Positions 32,954-45,322 are shown, counted from the stretch's first letter. The stretch: 64,000 nucleotides of DNA from Anniella stebbinsi (GCA_029215795.1 JARDYH010000001.1:397457154-397521153); one strand, 5' to 3'. Notes: generated by a model not told the origin, from the letters alone. Numbers and translations: made by a program.

Positions 32954-32988
<35 letters not shown>
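32954..32988. repeat. (TC)n microsatellite
   Basis: About 17 TC units. The opposite strand gives a spurious Arg-Glu repeat frame. Confidence 0.95.
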
Positions 32989-32990
<2 letters not shown>

Positions 32991-33614
32991 GGATGGATCA
33001 CACAAGAAGCTTTTCTGCTCAGTCTTGGATGTACCAGCACTTGCCTCTGGTGGCAATTGTCATCCAACAACACTCTGACTGGGTTCGAACAATCGTGTAG
33101 GCGAAAGAAGCCAGGAAGAGGAGGAGGAGGAAATCCCAAGCTTCCTTCAAGGATCTTGGAATATCTACAGAGTCTCTCCCAGCCACACTTCTCACAACAA
33201 AGCTATATTTATGCTAAGAGATAAAAGCCTGGCCCAGGGAACATCCTAAAATATGTCACAATGTCCCACCAAAGAGAGAGAGAGAGAGACAGAGACTGGG
33301 TTCACATGTCATGCTACACCATGGTGGGTGGCAAGCTACCCTGGGTAGGTGGTTATGCAAACAACCTACTCTGCTCCCATCAGATGATCAAGCAAACAAG
33401 CTACACAGGGTAGTTTATTTCACCTCCCCTACCCCATGACCCTCCTCCTCCTGTGGTCCTCCCACACTGCCAGGCTGGTCTCCCAGGTTCTTTTGTGGCA
33501 GGAACAGAGATTGCTTGAGAGGAGCAGAGTGGCAGCACGTGGCCTTTTAGCTCGTGGTGCTTTTTCTGTGCTGTGCTCCAAAAGATTTGCAGAAGCCATT
33601 TGTACCACTTAGAC

Positions 33615-33812
33615 TATTGCTGAACTACCTCCAGTAGCAGAGGCAGTAAGCCTATATACACCAGTTGCTGGGGAACATGGGTGGGAGGGTGCTGTTGCAC
33701 CATGTCCTGCTTGTGGGTCCCTGGTCAACAGCTGGTTGGTCACTGAGTGAACAGAATGCTGGACTAGATGGACCCTTGGTCTGATCCAGCAGGACTCTTC
33801 TTGTGTTCTTAT
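33615..33812 (+). mobile_element. CR1 LINE 3'UTR (TTCTTATG-tail subfamily)
   Basis: 'ctacctccagtagcagaggc', 'gaacatgggtgggagggtgc' and 'ctggactagatggacccttg', ending 'cttcttgtgttcttata'. It is 5'-truncated just before this shared 3'UTR. Confidence 0.9.
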
Positions 33813-34084
33813 AAGTCTTCTGCTATGTACAACTGATGTTGCCTTTGCTTGTGCAGACTTCCACGGCCACCAGGCTGAGACTTGACTGAGGATGCACAAA
33901 TGTCTTTGGAAGCAGCACTTCTGCTCAGCCATGTATCTACGATGTACTTCCATCAGCTCTCTCTTCTCTCTGTTTCTATTTGTTTAACTGTAAGATTTGG
34001 TGCTTGGAAATGTCACTAGCGTGATGCTGATGACATTTCAACAGGAATGATGCAATTGGAAGCTTACATTCTTCTGCAAAGATG

Positions 34085-34288
34085 TAAGCATCTAGGAACA
34101 CTGGAGCTGCCTTATATTGAGTCCTTGGTCCATCTAGCCCAGTATTGTTGACACATACAGACAACCATGTCTCTCCTGGGTTCCAGGCAGGGTTCTTTCT
34201 TCACCCTATGTGGAGATGCCAGGATCAAACCTGGGACCTTCTACATGCAAAGCAGGTGCTATATCACTGAGTCATAACCCCTCCTATG
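34085..34288 (-). mobile_element. tRNA-derived SINE
   Basis: Minus-strand reading: a head 'ggggttatgactcagtgata' with 'tgctttgcatgtagaaggtc' and 'ccaggtttgatcctgg'; a body 'ctggaacccaggagagac'; and an end 'actgggctagatggaccaag' then 'gactcaatataaggcagctc'. It is the fullest copy in the window together with 43918-44122. Confidence 0.75.
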
Positions 34289-35905
34289 GATTGCCTGTAC
34301 CTGATTGGATACCCATTATCCCTCACCATGGGCTATGCTGGCTAGGGATGATGGGAGTTGTAGGCCAAAACATCTGGAGGACATCAGGTTGCCCAGCCCT
34401 TGCTCCATAGCCAATTGTTGCTGTGAAAAATAAATGTTGATGGTCAAGTTGGTCCCATAACTGCATGACTCTTAAGATACCAAACGTTAAGCTCTTCTCT
34501 AGGGTTGGGTTGGTATAATTTTGGGCCCAAATTTTGGGAAATCTCCAGGGCAGGAAATATTTTTAATTTATCTGAAAGTCTTGAAAGGACTAGGAATTCA
34601 TCAAACCAAAGCTCAGTCCAAGGCAGAACCTGACACATTAGCTCCCCTTTGGGCCTCCAGAAAATCATTGAAAATCTCTGTTTCTTTATTTCATCAGGGC
34701 TATTTTGTTGCATTAGACCACAAACTCCATTATGCAGTGTGGCTGTGAATGAAACACAGGTGTGGAAGGTGTTTGCAAAACCCACCACACACTGCAACGG
34801 CAAGCAAACATGAAATATCAATCAACCTGAAACCTGCATAGGAACAGAGGCATGGGTGGACTTTGTGTCGAAATACATTCCATGGATTGTGAAAAATGAA
34901 ATTGGCAACAGAATTCTTCTGGGTTTTTTTATATATCCCTAAACACACATAAATGGGCATTGCATTACAAAAGTGTTCCTAGAAAGAATTAAAATCACGC
35001 AGTTCATATTCACCTTCCATTTGTATGTGCTGTACAGGAAAGAACATTGGCTGTGCTTAAGATGTTACAAAATGAGCAATGACTATATTCAGATATGTGG
35101 ATTAATATTTCTGGATGCTTGTTCTGTTCTCTCTGCTAGGAGTGTAGTGCGTGCAGCAAAAGCAGGCTGGGCCAGAGCAATTCAAAAGGTAGGGAATATC
35201 ATCATTTGTTTTATGACATTCCACTGCAATCTCAGGATGTTCAATTGAGGGGGAAATGTGTAGTGTTTCATCTCCATTATTATCTATGTTCAAGCCCATT
35301 CTACTGGAATGTCTGTGGTTGGGGAAAACACTCCTCACTTCCTGCTGTTTCTCAAAGATGATCATTCTCAAGGAAATGAAATTACCAGTTCATTTATTTG
35401 GGAGAGAGACAATTGGCCCTAAGAATCGCTTCTGATATATAAACACGGATTGTATCTGGCAATTTTGACCGTGATGCACAGTGATTTAGGGTTTGGAAAG
35501 TGGTTTTGAAATAATAAAAGAATGGTTCAGTTTATCTAATTTTAATGTAGTTTAAAATAATGAATTGCTCTGAGATACTTTGTTTTCAACCTATTCCTAA
35601 TAAGCATTTATTGACAGGGGTATTGAATGAAAATCCATTTGGCTGTTGCAGACAGTATTGGAAAGAACTTAACGCCACTTACTTAACTCTTCAGCTTTTT
35701 TTAGTGGTTTCTGTCCACTGTATAAGATCAGAAATATTTCAGTACAGTTATAAAGTGGATGATATGTATGCAAGGAAGAGCAGTTGTTTGTACAGGTTTT
35801 GTTAGCAGCTGTGTCAGTTCTCCCAAATTTCAGGGCTCTGCACCCTCCCTCATCTCTTGAAATCTGATTTCCTGGCTGTTCCTTTGCTCTGATCAATTTC
35901 ACCGG

Positions 35906-35906
<1 letters not shown>
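34289..35906. other. Intergenic, AT-rich unique sequence
   Basis: No gene recognised. About 35370-35600 is AT-rich and repeat-free with several TAATTTTAA and AATGAATT words, a possible conserved non-coding element. Confidence 0.3.
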
Positions 35907-35942
<36 letters not shown>

Positions 35943-36130
35943 TTATATCCCGCCTTTTCCCAATAATGGGACTCAAAGCGGCTTACAAATTAAAACATGT
36001 ACAGTTAAAACAAATAGCAATATACAAAAATTAAAAATATAATTAAACATAGTACAACTTTAAAATATTTTAAACATTTAAAAACATTTTAAATACGCAT
36101 AATTAAAAATCCAAACTATAAGAACAAGGC
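35907..36130 (-). mobile_element. L2-like LINE 3' end with (TTA)n tail, inverted
   Basis: A TTA/ATT array at 35907-35942 is followed by 'atatcccgccttttcccaat' and 'gggactcaaagcggcttaca', the inverted terminal sequence of reptilian L2 3'UTRs, then A-rich inverted UTR. Confidence 0.7.
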
Positions 36131-37954
36131 TGAATGCTGCTCCTAATTAGACTGTTGAAGGGCTAGTTGCAACAAGACACTTTGCAACTCAGCTCAGTTC
36201 TGCTGAAAGTGAATTAGTCACAAAGAGACTGAGCTATGTGGCAGAATGCTCGGCTCGGTTCCAGGAAGTTCTTTCCGGGTCCTTCCTCAATGAGTCTTAA
36301 AGGCCAAAGCCAGAAGCCCTCAGCAGCTCTCTTCTAGCTGTTTCAAGTCAGGTTTTGCGATTGAGCAAGTGCTGTTGACAGCCATCAGAATAAGATGTTC
36401 AGTGATGGGAGGAAGTTGATGGGGGGGCTTTTCCATGGGGCCACAGATGGTCTAAATCAGGGCAGAGGGTGCCGTTTGATGCATAAAGATGCCTTTTGTG
36501 ATATGGCTGATTCAGCCTCAAAGAGCCAGGAGGAGATCTTGGAAATGTTTCCAAGAATGCAGGAGGATAGCCCTTGCTTTTTTGTTTGCACCAGGCAAGG
36601 TCTTCTAATAGAGCTCCAAGACTCTCACCAGCCTCTTCCCAGAAAGAGGATTGGCAGGGAGCCAGCCAGTTGAAAAGAAAATAATCGAGGACCGATCCTG
36701 GAAATTACTGGCCTGTCAGCTGCAATTCTGCCCTAGGTAAATTGGTAGGAAGCGTCCCTGTCTCGAAGGCATGTAATCCAACGGGCACTGCCTGAAAGAG
36801 AGGGGAGCAAAATATTTGGGCATTGTTGTGGTGCTAATGAAAACCTGGGTGCTAGTGGCACCAGGAGGGGGGTTAAAGGGGAGCCCAGGTCCCCCAGTGA
36901 AACAGTCAGGGCAAAGAGCCAAAGCACTGAAGGTTCAAAACCATTGTGTGGACCTTGCTGGGTGCTGGGGTTGAAATTGATTCAGGAGATGATATTGAGG
37001 AAGCAAATGGATGCTTCTGCAACAGGCAAACAGGCCTTTTGTGCTTCTCTAATGTCACCCGCTGGGCATTTCCGCAGGGCTGGCATGGCCAGCAGCCTGG
37101 TAGATGGGCGTGTTCCTATTTTCAGGTGATATTGGGTCATTCGGGAGTGGATTCGAACGACCATGGGTGACTGTGGTAGAAATCAGGCTTGAGTGTCATT
37201 TCAACACTGGCCATGCTATCGCCGTTAAGACAAGATGCTGCCATTCTTAAGGATGGGGATGCTCAGCTGTATGTGGGGCCAGATGGCAGGATGCATGGCT
37301 GCCTCTTCCGGCACACTCAGAGTTGCGGGATGAGGTTGGGTAGCAGATGTGGTTGGCCAGAGCCAATTGTGCTGCTTGTTTTCCATCCAGGGTCAGCAAG
37401 GTGTGCTGTCCAGGGTGTTGTTCAGGGTATGCGTGAGAATGGTTCTTCCTGGCCTTCCAAGAGCATCACATGATGCCACGCAGCACACACACACACATAC
37501 CCCATCTGAACCTGGCTCAGTGACGGTGCAGCATTGCCATGTCTCTTTGACAGCGTTATCCTCCAGTCATAGAAAGCTCTTTCGTATTCTGCATTGATAT
37601 GCTCAGGAATTCCTGCATCATTTATATACCCAACATTCTTTTATGGATTGCCGTTCTCTGAGCTTTATCAAACCTAATGCAGTTGAGAGTCCTTTAGGAA
37701 GATGGATTAGCTACCTTGCGGGGTGTTTGCCTACAACACGCAATAACAAATACATGTATTGTTGAGAGGGAAAGGACACAAACCTGTGCAAGAAGTATCA
37801 CAATTTTGGAAAATGTAATGAAGAAGAATTGATCCTGGTGAGGGGTGCACTTGGTGTATAAAGAATGGAAAAGAATGGTATAATTGTAGTTAAGAGTTGA
37901 AATAAAATTATTAAATTATAAGAAAAAACAAAAACAAATACAGGATTCCTACAA
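36131..37954. other. Intergenic, no gene recognised
   Basis: Unique-looking DNA. Open frames on both strands have no domain similarity or consistent splice structure. Confidence 0.35.
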
Positions 37955-38483
37955 GAGTCAGGTTGGTCACCGGTACACCTAGGGGTGACCACATAACACC
38001 AATCTTAAAATCACTCCACTGGCTGCCCATTAGTTTCCGGGCGACGTATAAAGTGTTGGTTATTACCTTTAAAGCCCTACATGGTTTGGGTCCAGGTTAC
38101 CTGCGGGATCGCCTTCTCCCGTATAATCCGCCCCGCACACTCAGGTCCTCTGGGAAGAATTTACTCCAGTCAGCCAGAACTAGGCTGACGAGTGTTACCC
38201 AGAGGACCTTCTCTTCTGCCACTCCCAGGCTGTGGAATGGCCTGCCGGAGGAGATTCGACAAATTAGCAGTCTTCTGGAATTTAAGAAAGCCGTGAAGAC
38301 TGCTCTCTTCCGGCAGGCCTATCCAGTTTAATTTTAAGATGTTTTTAATAATGTATTTGTTTTTATCTGTTTTAATGGTTTATCTATTTTATTGTTTTTA
38401 TATTTATATTTAGCGTTGTTCCCCGCCTCGATCTAGATGGAGAGGCGGGTTAGAAATGAAATAAATAAATAAATAAATAAATA
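37955..38483 (+). mobile_element. L2 LINE 3' end with open C-terminal frame
   Basis: The frame from 37963 to the stop at 38329 is intact: TPRGDHITPILKSLHWLPIS, LHGLGPGYLRDRLLPYNPP, TFSSATPRLWNGLPEEIR, KTALFRQAYPV. The 3'UTR ends 'ggagaggcgggttagaaatg' plus an AAAT tail. It is 5'-truncated inside the last domain. It is a useful local reference for the damaged copies at 22964 and 59470. Confidence 0.93.
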
Positions 38484-39989
38484 AAACTAAAAACAGCCAA
38501 CAGAACAGCACAACAAATGCAGAACTTTGAAGACCTTCATCTCACAGCACTTAGACAGCAAAAGACCAGTTTGTAGGACAGTTAGGACTGAGATGCTTCC
38601 TTAGTTGGGTCCATTTCATAAATCCGATGATGCGATTGGGCGGCAATTTGCTGGCTGCTTCCTTCTGGTGATCCTCTGGTGACTTATGACAAATGCATAG
38701 AAGTTCCAGCTAGTGTAGATTATAGACACGATCAAAAGAGAGGCACTGTGAAGCCCCAGTGTGGGAGAGTTCTGCACATGTGCTCACGATTGACATGTGG
38801 CCCTATCATAGATGTCTGTGTTCTCAGGCACCCTCCTTCTGAATTGGAGGGACCCTTTGCTCTTTTACCCAGATAGACTGGAAGGGCCCCTGTGAAGACA
38901 TAAATTCTGCCATCCACTCACCCCCAAACACCTGAAAGATTTGTCCAGCTGTTCTCCTGGAAGGCAAAAAGGCAGTATCGTCTCTGGTGGCTGCTCTACA
39001 GCGGCCATTCCAGTAAAATCTGCCATGGTAGGTGAGTTGTTATGGTGCAGGTCATGGCATGGTGAAGCATTCTTCAGGCCCAATAACGTCACTGCCAAAA
39101 TGCAGGGGCAAGAGCCCCCCAGTGTCTTGAGGAACAAGGCTGTTGCTCTGAAGGCTGAAGGGAGCTAGCAAGGCGATAGAACCAGGTCAGGTTAATTGTT
39201 CCACATTTCTGATGTTTGGCCTCCCAATGGGTGAGAAAGTGGGGTGGAGCAAACAAGATCCCCACAGAGATGGGGGTGGGAACCCCTTTGGTGGAGAGAG
39301 GGAGGCTGGCTGGCTGGCTGGGTGGATGCTACCCCTCCCCCCCAAATAAGCTCTCCTCTGGCTTCTATGAGCCAGGGCAATCTTATTTTTCAGCCAGAGA
39401 GAGCAGGAGTCTCTCTTTGTGACTGGGCAGTAGGACCTGGGTTTTGAGATTAAGAAGAGGTCTTAAGCAGGCTCTGGGGAGGAGCACCCAGACAGACGCC
39501 CCTTTCTAGCGAGGCCTGCACTGAGCGGATGTGATGCCAGGCACTGAATGGAGGTTTCAGAGCAGCTGCACCTGCGGGATTTATTTCCATAGACTAACAG
39601 ATGAATGGTGATGACAAACACAAGAGGCTCCTTCACTGTTGATTATTGTCATGTATTGTAATACGTTTTGTAATGAAAAGACATAGGGAGATTAGTTGTT
39701 TTGAAACACTTTTAAACATCTGAAGGGAAATGGTCTGCCTACTGTTCCTCATTCAGTCAGCTCAAGAAGAGACAATAACAACTCCTCTCACACAATCTCT
39801 CAGGCCGCCTCCCCGCAAAGATGGAAATAAATAATAATAATGATAACATTGACCGATTTTATAGGATTGTCGCAGTAAGGATTGCTGGAAGGATGTGTGA
39901 GAAGTCATTGCAAGGCAGCAGGCCTTTCACCCTTTGCTTGTGTAAGAGGAAAGGAGACGAGCCCTAAAGGCCATCAAAGCTTGCAGGAA
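38484..39989. other. Intergenic, no gene recognised
   Basis: Unique-looking sequence. No supported feature. Confidence 0.35.
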
Positions 39990-40362
39990 GCTAATTGGCA
40001 AGAGATTCAGGACCGATCAAAGGAAGGACTTCTTCACACAGCGCACAGTTAAAGTATGGAATTCATTACCACATGATGTAGTGATGGCCACCAATTTGGG
40101 TGGCTTTAAAGGGGGGGTGGATAAATTCCTGGAGAAAGCTGCCCATGGCTACTAGCCCTGATGGCTATGTGCAACCTCCAGTATCCGAGGCAGTAAGCCT
40201 GTGTGCACCAGTTGCTGGGGAACAGGGGTGGGAGGGTGCTCTTGCACCCATGTCCTGCTTGAGGGTTCCGGTCCACAGCTGGTTGGCCACTGTGTGAACA
40301 TAGCGCTGACTAGATGGACCCTCGGTCTGATCCAGCAGGGCTCTTCTTATGTTCTTATGAAG
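39990..40362 (+). mobile_element. CR1 LINE 3' end (TTCTTATG-tail subfamily)
   Basis: Contains 'ggacttcttcacacagcgca', 'tggataaattcctggagaaa', 'tgatggctatgtgcaacctc' and the end 'ggctcttcttatgttcttat'. Nearly the same extent as the copy at 8165. Confidence 0.9.
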
Positions 40363-40369
40363 GGAAGCT

Positions 40370-40440
40370 CAAAATATTTATTTATTTATTTATTGCATTT
40401 TTATACCACCCTATAGCCGAAGCTCTCAAGCTTCATTGAG
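40370..40440 (-). mobile_element. L2-like LINE tail, inverted
   Basis: 'tatttatttatttatttatt' then 'gcatttttataccaccctat' and 'agccgaagctctc' is the inverse of the L2 end seen at 1180-1230. Only about 70 bp remains, immediately downstream of a CR1 tail. Confidence 0.7.
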
Positions 40441-41457
40441 CTCCTTTGTATCAAAGAGGGTAGACCTGCTTCAGCCAGCCATTTCCCAGAAGGAAAGATG
40501 GCTTGCTGCTGCTGGGCTCAAGGGAGCCTGTCCTCCTGGTCTGTTTGGGTGGAAATGGAGGTCCCCTTCAGGAAGGAGGGCCTGTGTCCCTTGGAGATCT
40601 GGGGAGGCCACCCTGAGGTTTGTCTAGTAGGAATGTCCCCAAAGGCCTCATTTGCAACCTCCATGCTGCGGAGAAGGTGCTGCGGATCTGCACTTTGCTC
40701 CAGCATGGTTGGAGGATGACACCTTTCAGCTCCACCTTTGATCTAGTTAAAGATCAGGCACCAGTCCATCCCATCAGCCCTACATTCCCCCCAATTTCTG
40801 TTTACACACACTTTTTGATCAAGATTTGTGGAGTGTTGTTTATTGCTGGTTTTATGGTCAGTCAGTGTATTAGAGAGTTGTATGGCTCCCAAGGCAGATC
40901 TATAATTGAATTACTGGCTGTCTGGTGCATGTTCTGGATGGCTGATATTCCCAGTGCCTGGCTGCCACCAAAGGCAGACAATCCTTTTGCCTCTGTGAGC
41001 ACAGACCGGGGTGCGGGGGGGAGGCACTGGGAACCTGCTAGGATCTGTGCCAGTAAACGAGCCAAAGCAAGACAATTCAGCCACCCTACAGAGATTAGCT
41101 TGGTGTGGGAATCCCTCATGGCATCTGCTGGAGGAAAGCCCCCTTGTAATACTTAGGAAGAGATCTGGGACTAAGGATTCTTCTTAGATTTCAAATTCAG
41201 CTCTGAGAGAAGAAGGGATATCATCAGGTATATTGTGAGATAGGGTTGGAAATCCCCCCCCAGGTATATGAGTGGTAGAAGTAATGCACACCTTTGCACC
41301 CATTCAAAACCTGCCATTTGGAGGATTGGAAGTGAAAAGTTCGCATGCTTTACATTTGTCAGCAAATCTTGACTGCTTTGACTTGGACGATGTGAAATAT
41401 GAAGTCTTGGAAGCTGTCAGATATCGCTACATGCAGGAAACTGTTTTATGCAGTTAA
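40441..41457. other. Intergenic, no gene recognised
   Basis: The 178-codon open frame at 40620-41156 has no family resemblance and no splice support. Confidence 0.35.
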
Positions 41458-41585
41458 GCCCATCTTGGCTTATCTGGCCCAGACTTGTCAACACTGACTA
41501 GCAGCCATGGTTCTCCAGGAAAGCAGGCAGAATTCTTTCCAAAACTTACCTGGAGGTGCTGCCGGGAATCGCACCTGCAGGAGAC
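41458..41585 (-). mobile_element. tRNA-derived SINE, partial
   Basis: Inverted body and end: 'cttatctggcccagacttgt', 'caacactgactagcagccat', 'acctggaggtgctgccggga', 'atcgcacctgcag'. The first part of the head is lost. Confidence 0.6.
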
Positions 41586-41871
41586 AGGCAGTGTGTGTAT
41601 ACGTAGGTGATATCAATTTAGTTCCCACACAGACCCTTGTTGTGGTGTCCCTTGTGGAAGAGTAAGAGGTCTCATTCTAGGTTTGCTGGCAAAGGGATTC
41701 CTCCTGCTGGTCATGATCCCACTCCATTACAGTGCAGCTCTTCCTGGGAGCTAGAAGGCATTGAACATGACTAGAGCCTGGCGTAAGAGCTGTGTCTTAT
41801 TCACCATAGAGACACACAACAACCATCACCACTGAATCCATGCCAGGGAATGGAAACCCTTTATCACCAGT

Positions 41872-42268
41872 CATAGGCGTGCTCGAGGGTGTGCCGGGTG
41901 TGCCCAGGCACACCCTAATGTCTCAAGCAATAATATATCACTGTTGGGAGCTACATTTCAGAGGCCAGGAGGAAGGGACCCAAAGGCTAATATCGCCTCG
42001 TAAGACCCTCCTCCGGCCATTGTCACCACAAAGCCCCACCAACGCTTGGACTTGAGGAATGTCTCCACATCCCCCCCCCCTCACCTGCAGTGACCCTCCT
42101 GTTGTCAGGGAATCTGAACGCTGAGTAGGGCATCAATGGAACAGTGTTTAATAAACAAATGAATAAAAAGAATGAGTCTTCAATGCATGTTTGTATTTAC
42201 AAAAAAATATTTCATTAATAAAATTCCCTGAGTGCATACCCTAATGAAATGTGCTGTGCACGCCTATG
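41872..42268. mobile_element. hAT element (non-autonomous), TIR CATAGGCGTGC, 8-bp TSD
   Basis: It starts CATAGGCGTGC and ends GCACGCCTATG, an 11-bp perfect terminal inverted repeat. Perfect 8-bp duplications TCACCAGT occur at 41864-41871 and 42269-42276. Subterminal 'ggtgtgcccaggcacaccct' and 'cctaatg' words appear at both ends. The 397 bp hold no transposase, so it depends on a partner elsewhere. The duplication length and ends identify the hAT superfamily. Confidence 0.92.
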
Positions 42269-42276
42269 TCACCAGT

Positions 42277-43336
42277 TCTGAATGCAGAAAAGGGGAGCCA
42301 GACCTGACCAGTAAAGTGGGGGACGGGGGGGTCACTTTGATCTGCATGGCCGTAACTATCTCTTGCCATGTAATCTTGCAGCCTGTCAGGGTCCATCCCC
42401 AACATTTTGCAAATGGAATTGCCACAGAGATATTTCTTCCCTGGGGATTACTAGGCTTTTCTTGGCTTAGTTCTATCCAGTGAAGGAACCGGATGTGTAG
42501 GAAGTCATTCTTCCCCCTCCTCAGTACACATGTGGCTCCACGTTTTGCGAGCTGGTGATACTGATGAGGTTGGAAAGTTGTCTTTTAGAGTTAAAGATCA
42601 ACTCCTGTCTTAATTATGCTGACAGCAGTTGCTTTCTGTAGGGTTGCTGGGAGGGAGGAGAGATGAATGGGTGTCCCTACAGCAGGTGAAAGGGAAGATT
42701 TTATTTCCTGCGATCTATTCAGCCTTGCAGGCTGGAAGTCAAAGTAGAAAAATCTGGCTTTGTTACATCTAGAATTTCACTTGCAGTAGAGTGATTTTGC
42801 TGCAGCAGTGAACCATGTAGAAATTACTCTAATTGTGTAGTATAAGATGCCATCTATTAGTACTTGATGGCAGAGTATTTGTCCTGGGGAGCTGTTGGTT
42901 TCTATGCCTGCAGTGCAACTGTTTTTATTAGGATGGGATGAGGTTCCAAGTTGCCTTTGACACTGAAGTCCCTGAGCAATGAAGCCAGTTGCCACAAATA
43001 CTCTGAGGTTCCATCCTGACCAGGCTGGCTTGCAAGAGAGCTGTGTCTGAGAAAGCAGCTGGGTCGCTGCCACCTTTTCACTCAGTAAATTTTACACCAT
43101 CCAGCATCTTCATGCAAAATGACAAATCATCTTTCTCCACCTCTCACAAAGAATAGGGCCATGCAACTGGCTTTCCTTGACAGCCACACCCTCCAGGGCC
43201 AGGGTTCAATGAAACACTGTGGAAGCCATGACTTAAAGGAGTGCTTTAAGTCCTTTAAGTCCCCATTTCTATGGGGAGGGATTTCCCCCCATAGAAATCT
43301 GCAGCTCGGCAGTTCTGTTGCTCACACAGCGAGCTT
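42277..43336. other. Intergenic, no gene recognised
   Basis: Unique-looking sequence with one short perfect hairpin at 43265-43298: the arms ATTTCTATGGGG and CCCCATAGAAAT are separated by 10 nt. No gene. Confidence 0.4.
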
Positions 43337-43668
43337 GTTTGGGTGACACAGCAGCCCATTACCGGTTAATTCACCCTTGAGGATCTGCAACATGTGCCGG
43401 CCTGCACTATGAATATGCAACCCTAGACCAGAGGTTGTCATGTCAGGCAAATCGGGCTGTGGGGGTTGTTTGAGAGCTAAACAGCCCCTGCATAACCCTA
43501 CAACAGACTGTGGTTTATGCGAAGGTTGTTTAGCCATTAAATAAACTGCACCGGATGGGTTATCAGGACAACCCTGGTTAGGGATTGCATATTCGTGATG
43601 GTGGCCAGCACATGTTGCATCTCCTACAGGATTCATTAACCCATGAGGGGCTGCTGTGTCACCCAAAC
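43337..43668. mobile_element. MITE with GTTTGGGTGACACAGCAGCC termini
   Basis: The left end GTTTGGGTGACACAGCAGCC is matched by the reverse complement of the right end over about 20 bp. The interior carries inverted 'ggttgtttgagagctaaaca' and 'aaggttgtttagccattaaa' segments and the shared 'attgcatattcgtgatggtg' segment. It is the same family as 15340-15650. A third, weaker relative may lie at 33298-33430. Flanks GCGAGCTT and CGAGTCAG are only partly alike. Confidence 0.7.
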
Positions 43669-43917
43669 CGAGTCAGTGAGTTTGGGCCATCCCTGCTGGG
43701 ACGGCACCAATCCAGATGCTACTTCATCTCTGTTTAGCATTGGTGATACGCAGGGAAGTAGAATGTACAAACGGGATGACAAGCAGGCCTATCAACACCT
43801 TCCTTTGATCCACGCGGACATGCAAGCGAGGTCAGTTGGAAGCAGATTTGGCTCTGGCTATGTTGGCTGAGGAGGGAGACATGGGAGTGCGAGGACTTGC
43901 TGCACCTGTCTATGATC

Positions 43918-44122
43918 ACAGGAACACAGGAAATTGCCTTATACCAAATCAGACTTCCCTCGGTCCATCTAGCCCAGTAACGTCAACACTGGCTGGCAGC
44001 TACGGCTCTCCAAGGTTTCAGGCAAGAGTTTTCCTGCCCTACCTGGAGAAACTGGGGATCGAACCAGGGGCCTTCAGCATGGAAAGCAGGACTCTACCAC
44101 TGAGCTATGGCCCCTCCTTATA
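43918..44122 (-). mobile_element. tRNA-derived SINE
   Basis: Minus strand: the head 'gaggggccatagctcagtgg' with 'tagagtcctgctttccatgc' and 'ggttcgatccccagtttctc', i.e. a tRNA-like box A and a perfect GGTTCGATCCC-type box B; the body 'gccgtagctgccagccagtg'; and the end 'ctgggctagatggaccgagg' then 'ggcaatttcctgtgttcctg'. It has the best preserved promoter of the family here. Confidence 0.8.
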
Positions 44123-44639
44123 GGGTAGTCAGATCCTTCAGAGAAGAGCAGGGATGGTTCACAAAATGTAGCTAATCACAAGGTAAGCAGGGTCTCTGCA
44201 GATGTCAGTAAGTGACCTAAAATGTGCCCCCCCCACATGCATGACCTACCGAGTCTTTTACAAGACAGAGGAGGCCCCTCCCCTCCCAGGCCTTATCCTA
44301 TTACATACCAGCCCATAAAACTCCCCAGACAGGAGTGTTATGATTGAAAGAGACAGTTTGCTGGCAAGACTGCCTCTCAATGGTCTTTTAATTCCAAGAC
44401 AGATCAATAACCTTGTAACTGACTTTAACAGATGCTCTTACATACTCCTTAGGGTTGTTTTATAGCCCCCAAGTTGCACTCGTGCCATCAGGGCAGGACT
44501 TTGGGCAGACGCTCAGGGCCACTGTCACAAGAATGAGCAGGAAGCTGCCCCCATCTCCACCCCAAGAAGCACAGCTGCATTGGCTTCCGCATTGGGATAC
44601 CATCTGAACAGTGTTCCTCCATTACGTCTGGAGCCTAAG

Positions 44640-44982
44640 AGCATCATCAGCACTCCTCAAATACTTGAAAGGTTGTCACATAGAGGAGGGCCAGGATCTC
44701 TTCTTGATCAACCCAGAATGCAGGACGTGGAATAATGGGCTCAAGTTACAGGAAGCCAGATTCCAGCTGGACATCAGGAAAAACTTCCTGTTAGAGCAGT
44801 ACATCAATGGAACCAATGACCTAGGGAGGTGGTGGGCTCTCCCACATTAGAGGCATTCAAGAGGCAGCAGGACAACCATCTGTCAGGGATGCTTTAAGGT
44901 AGTTTCCCACATTGAGCAGGGGGTTGGACTCGATGGCCTTATAGGCCCCTTCCAACTCTACTATTCTATGATTCTATGATCA
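44640..44982 (+). mobile_element. CR1 LINE 3' end (ATTCTATG-tail subfamily)
   Basis: The frame reads SALLKYLKGCHIEEGQDLF, ECRTWNNGLKLQEARFQLDI and INGTNDLGRWWALPH. A 3'UTR 'gagcagggggttggactcga' then 'tggccttataggccccttcc' follows, ending ATTCTATGATTCTATGA. It abuts the next repeat. Confidence 0.93.
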
Positions 44983-45322
44983 GATGAGTGTTTTATTGCA
45001 CGCTTGTTACTGGCCACTCACGGTTTTTCATGGGTCCTCCTGACAACGACCGTCTCCCGTGCATCACTTGCTCCTTCTGGTCTTCTTTCTGCATCAAAAT
45101 AAGACCCTGGTAAATTGGATTTTTTTGGAAGCAAAATGTGCCACCATTTCCTGCTATGTGCAGGAAAAGCAGCGCGATAAAAATGCCCACTGAGTGGGCC
45201 ATACGGTCATCATTTACTTCCTCTTCCTTTCCCAAGTGAAGAAAGAGGAAGTATTGTGGGACAGAAGCAGGGGGGAAGCCACTGTAGGGAAATGCAATCC
45301 CCCCCCCCCACCTGATGAAGCT
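44983..45322. mobile_element. Unclassified dispersed repeat with TCAGATGAG/CACCTGATGA ends, copy 2
   Basis: Segments 'actggccactcacgg', 'tttcctgctatgtgcaggaa', 'aaatgcccactgagtgggcc', 'gaagaaagaggaag' and 'gtgggacagaagcagg' occur in the same order and spacing as at 28245-28605. A C homopolymer (45299-45309) lies near its right end. Confidence 0.6.

Noticed and set aside
40620..41156. 178-codon + strand open frame
   Set aside because: No recognisable domain, atypical composition, no plausible splice context; length is within chance for the amount of sequence.
43918..44122. Functional tRNA gene on the minus strand
   Set aside because: Box A and box B are good, but the sequence continues into a SINE body and the cloverleaf is not complete; treated as a SINE head. 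The same applies at 21324-21398 and 34085-34288.
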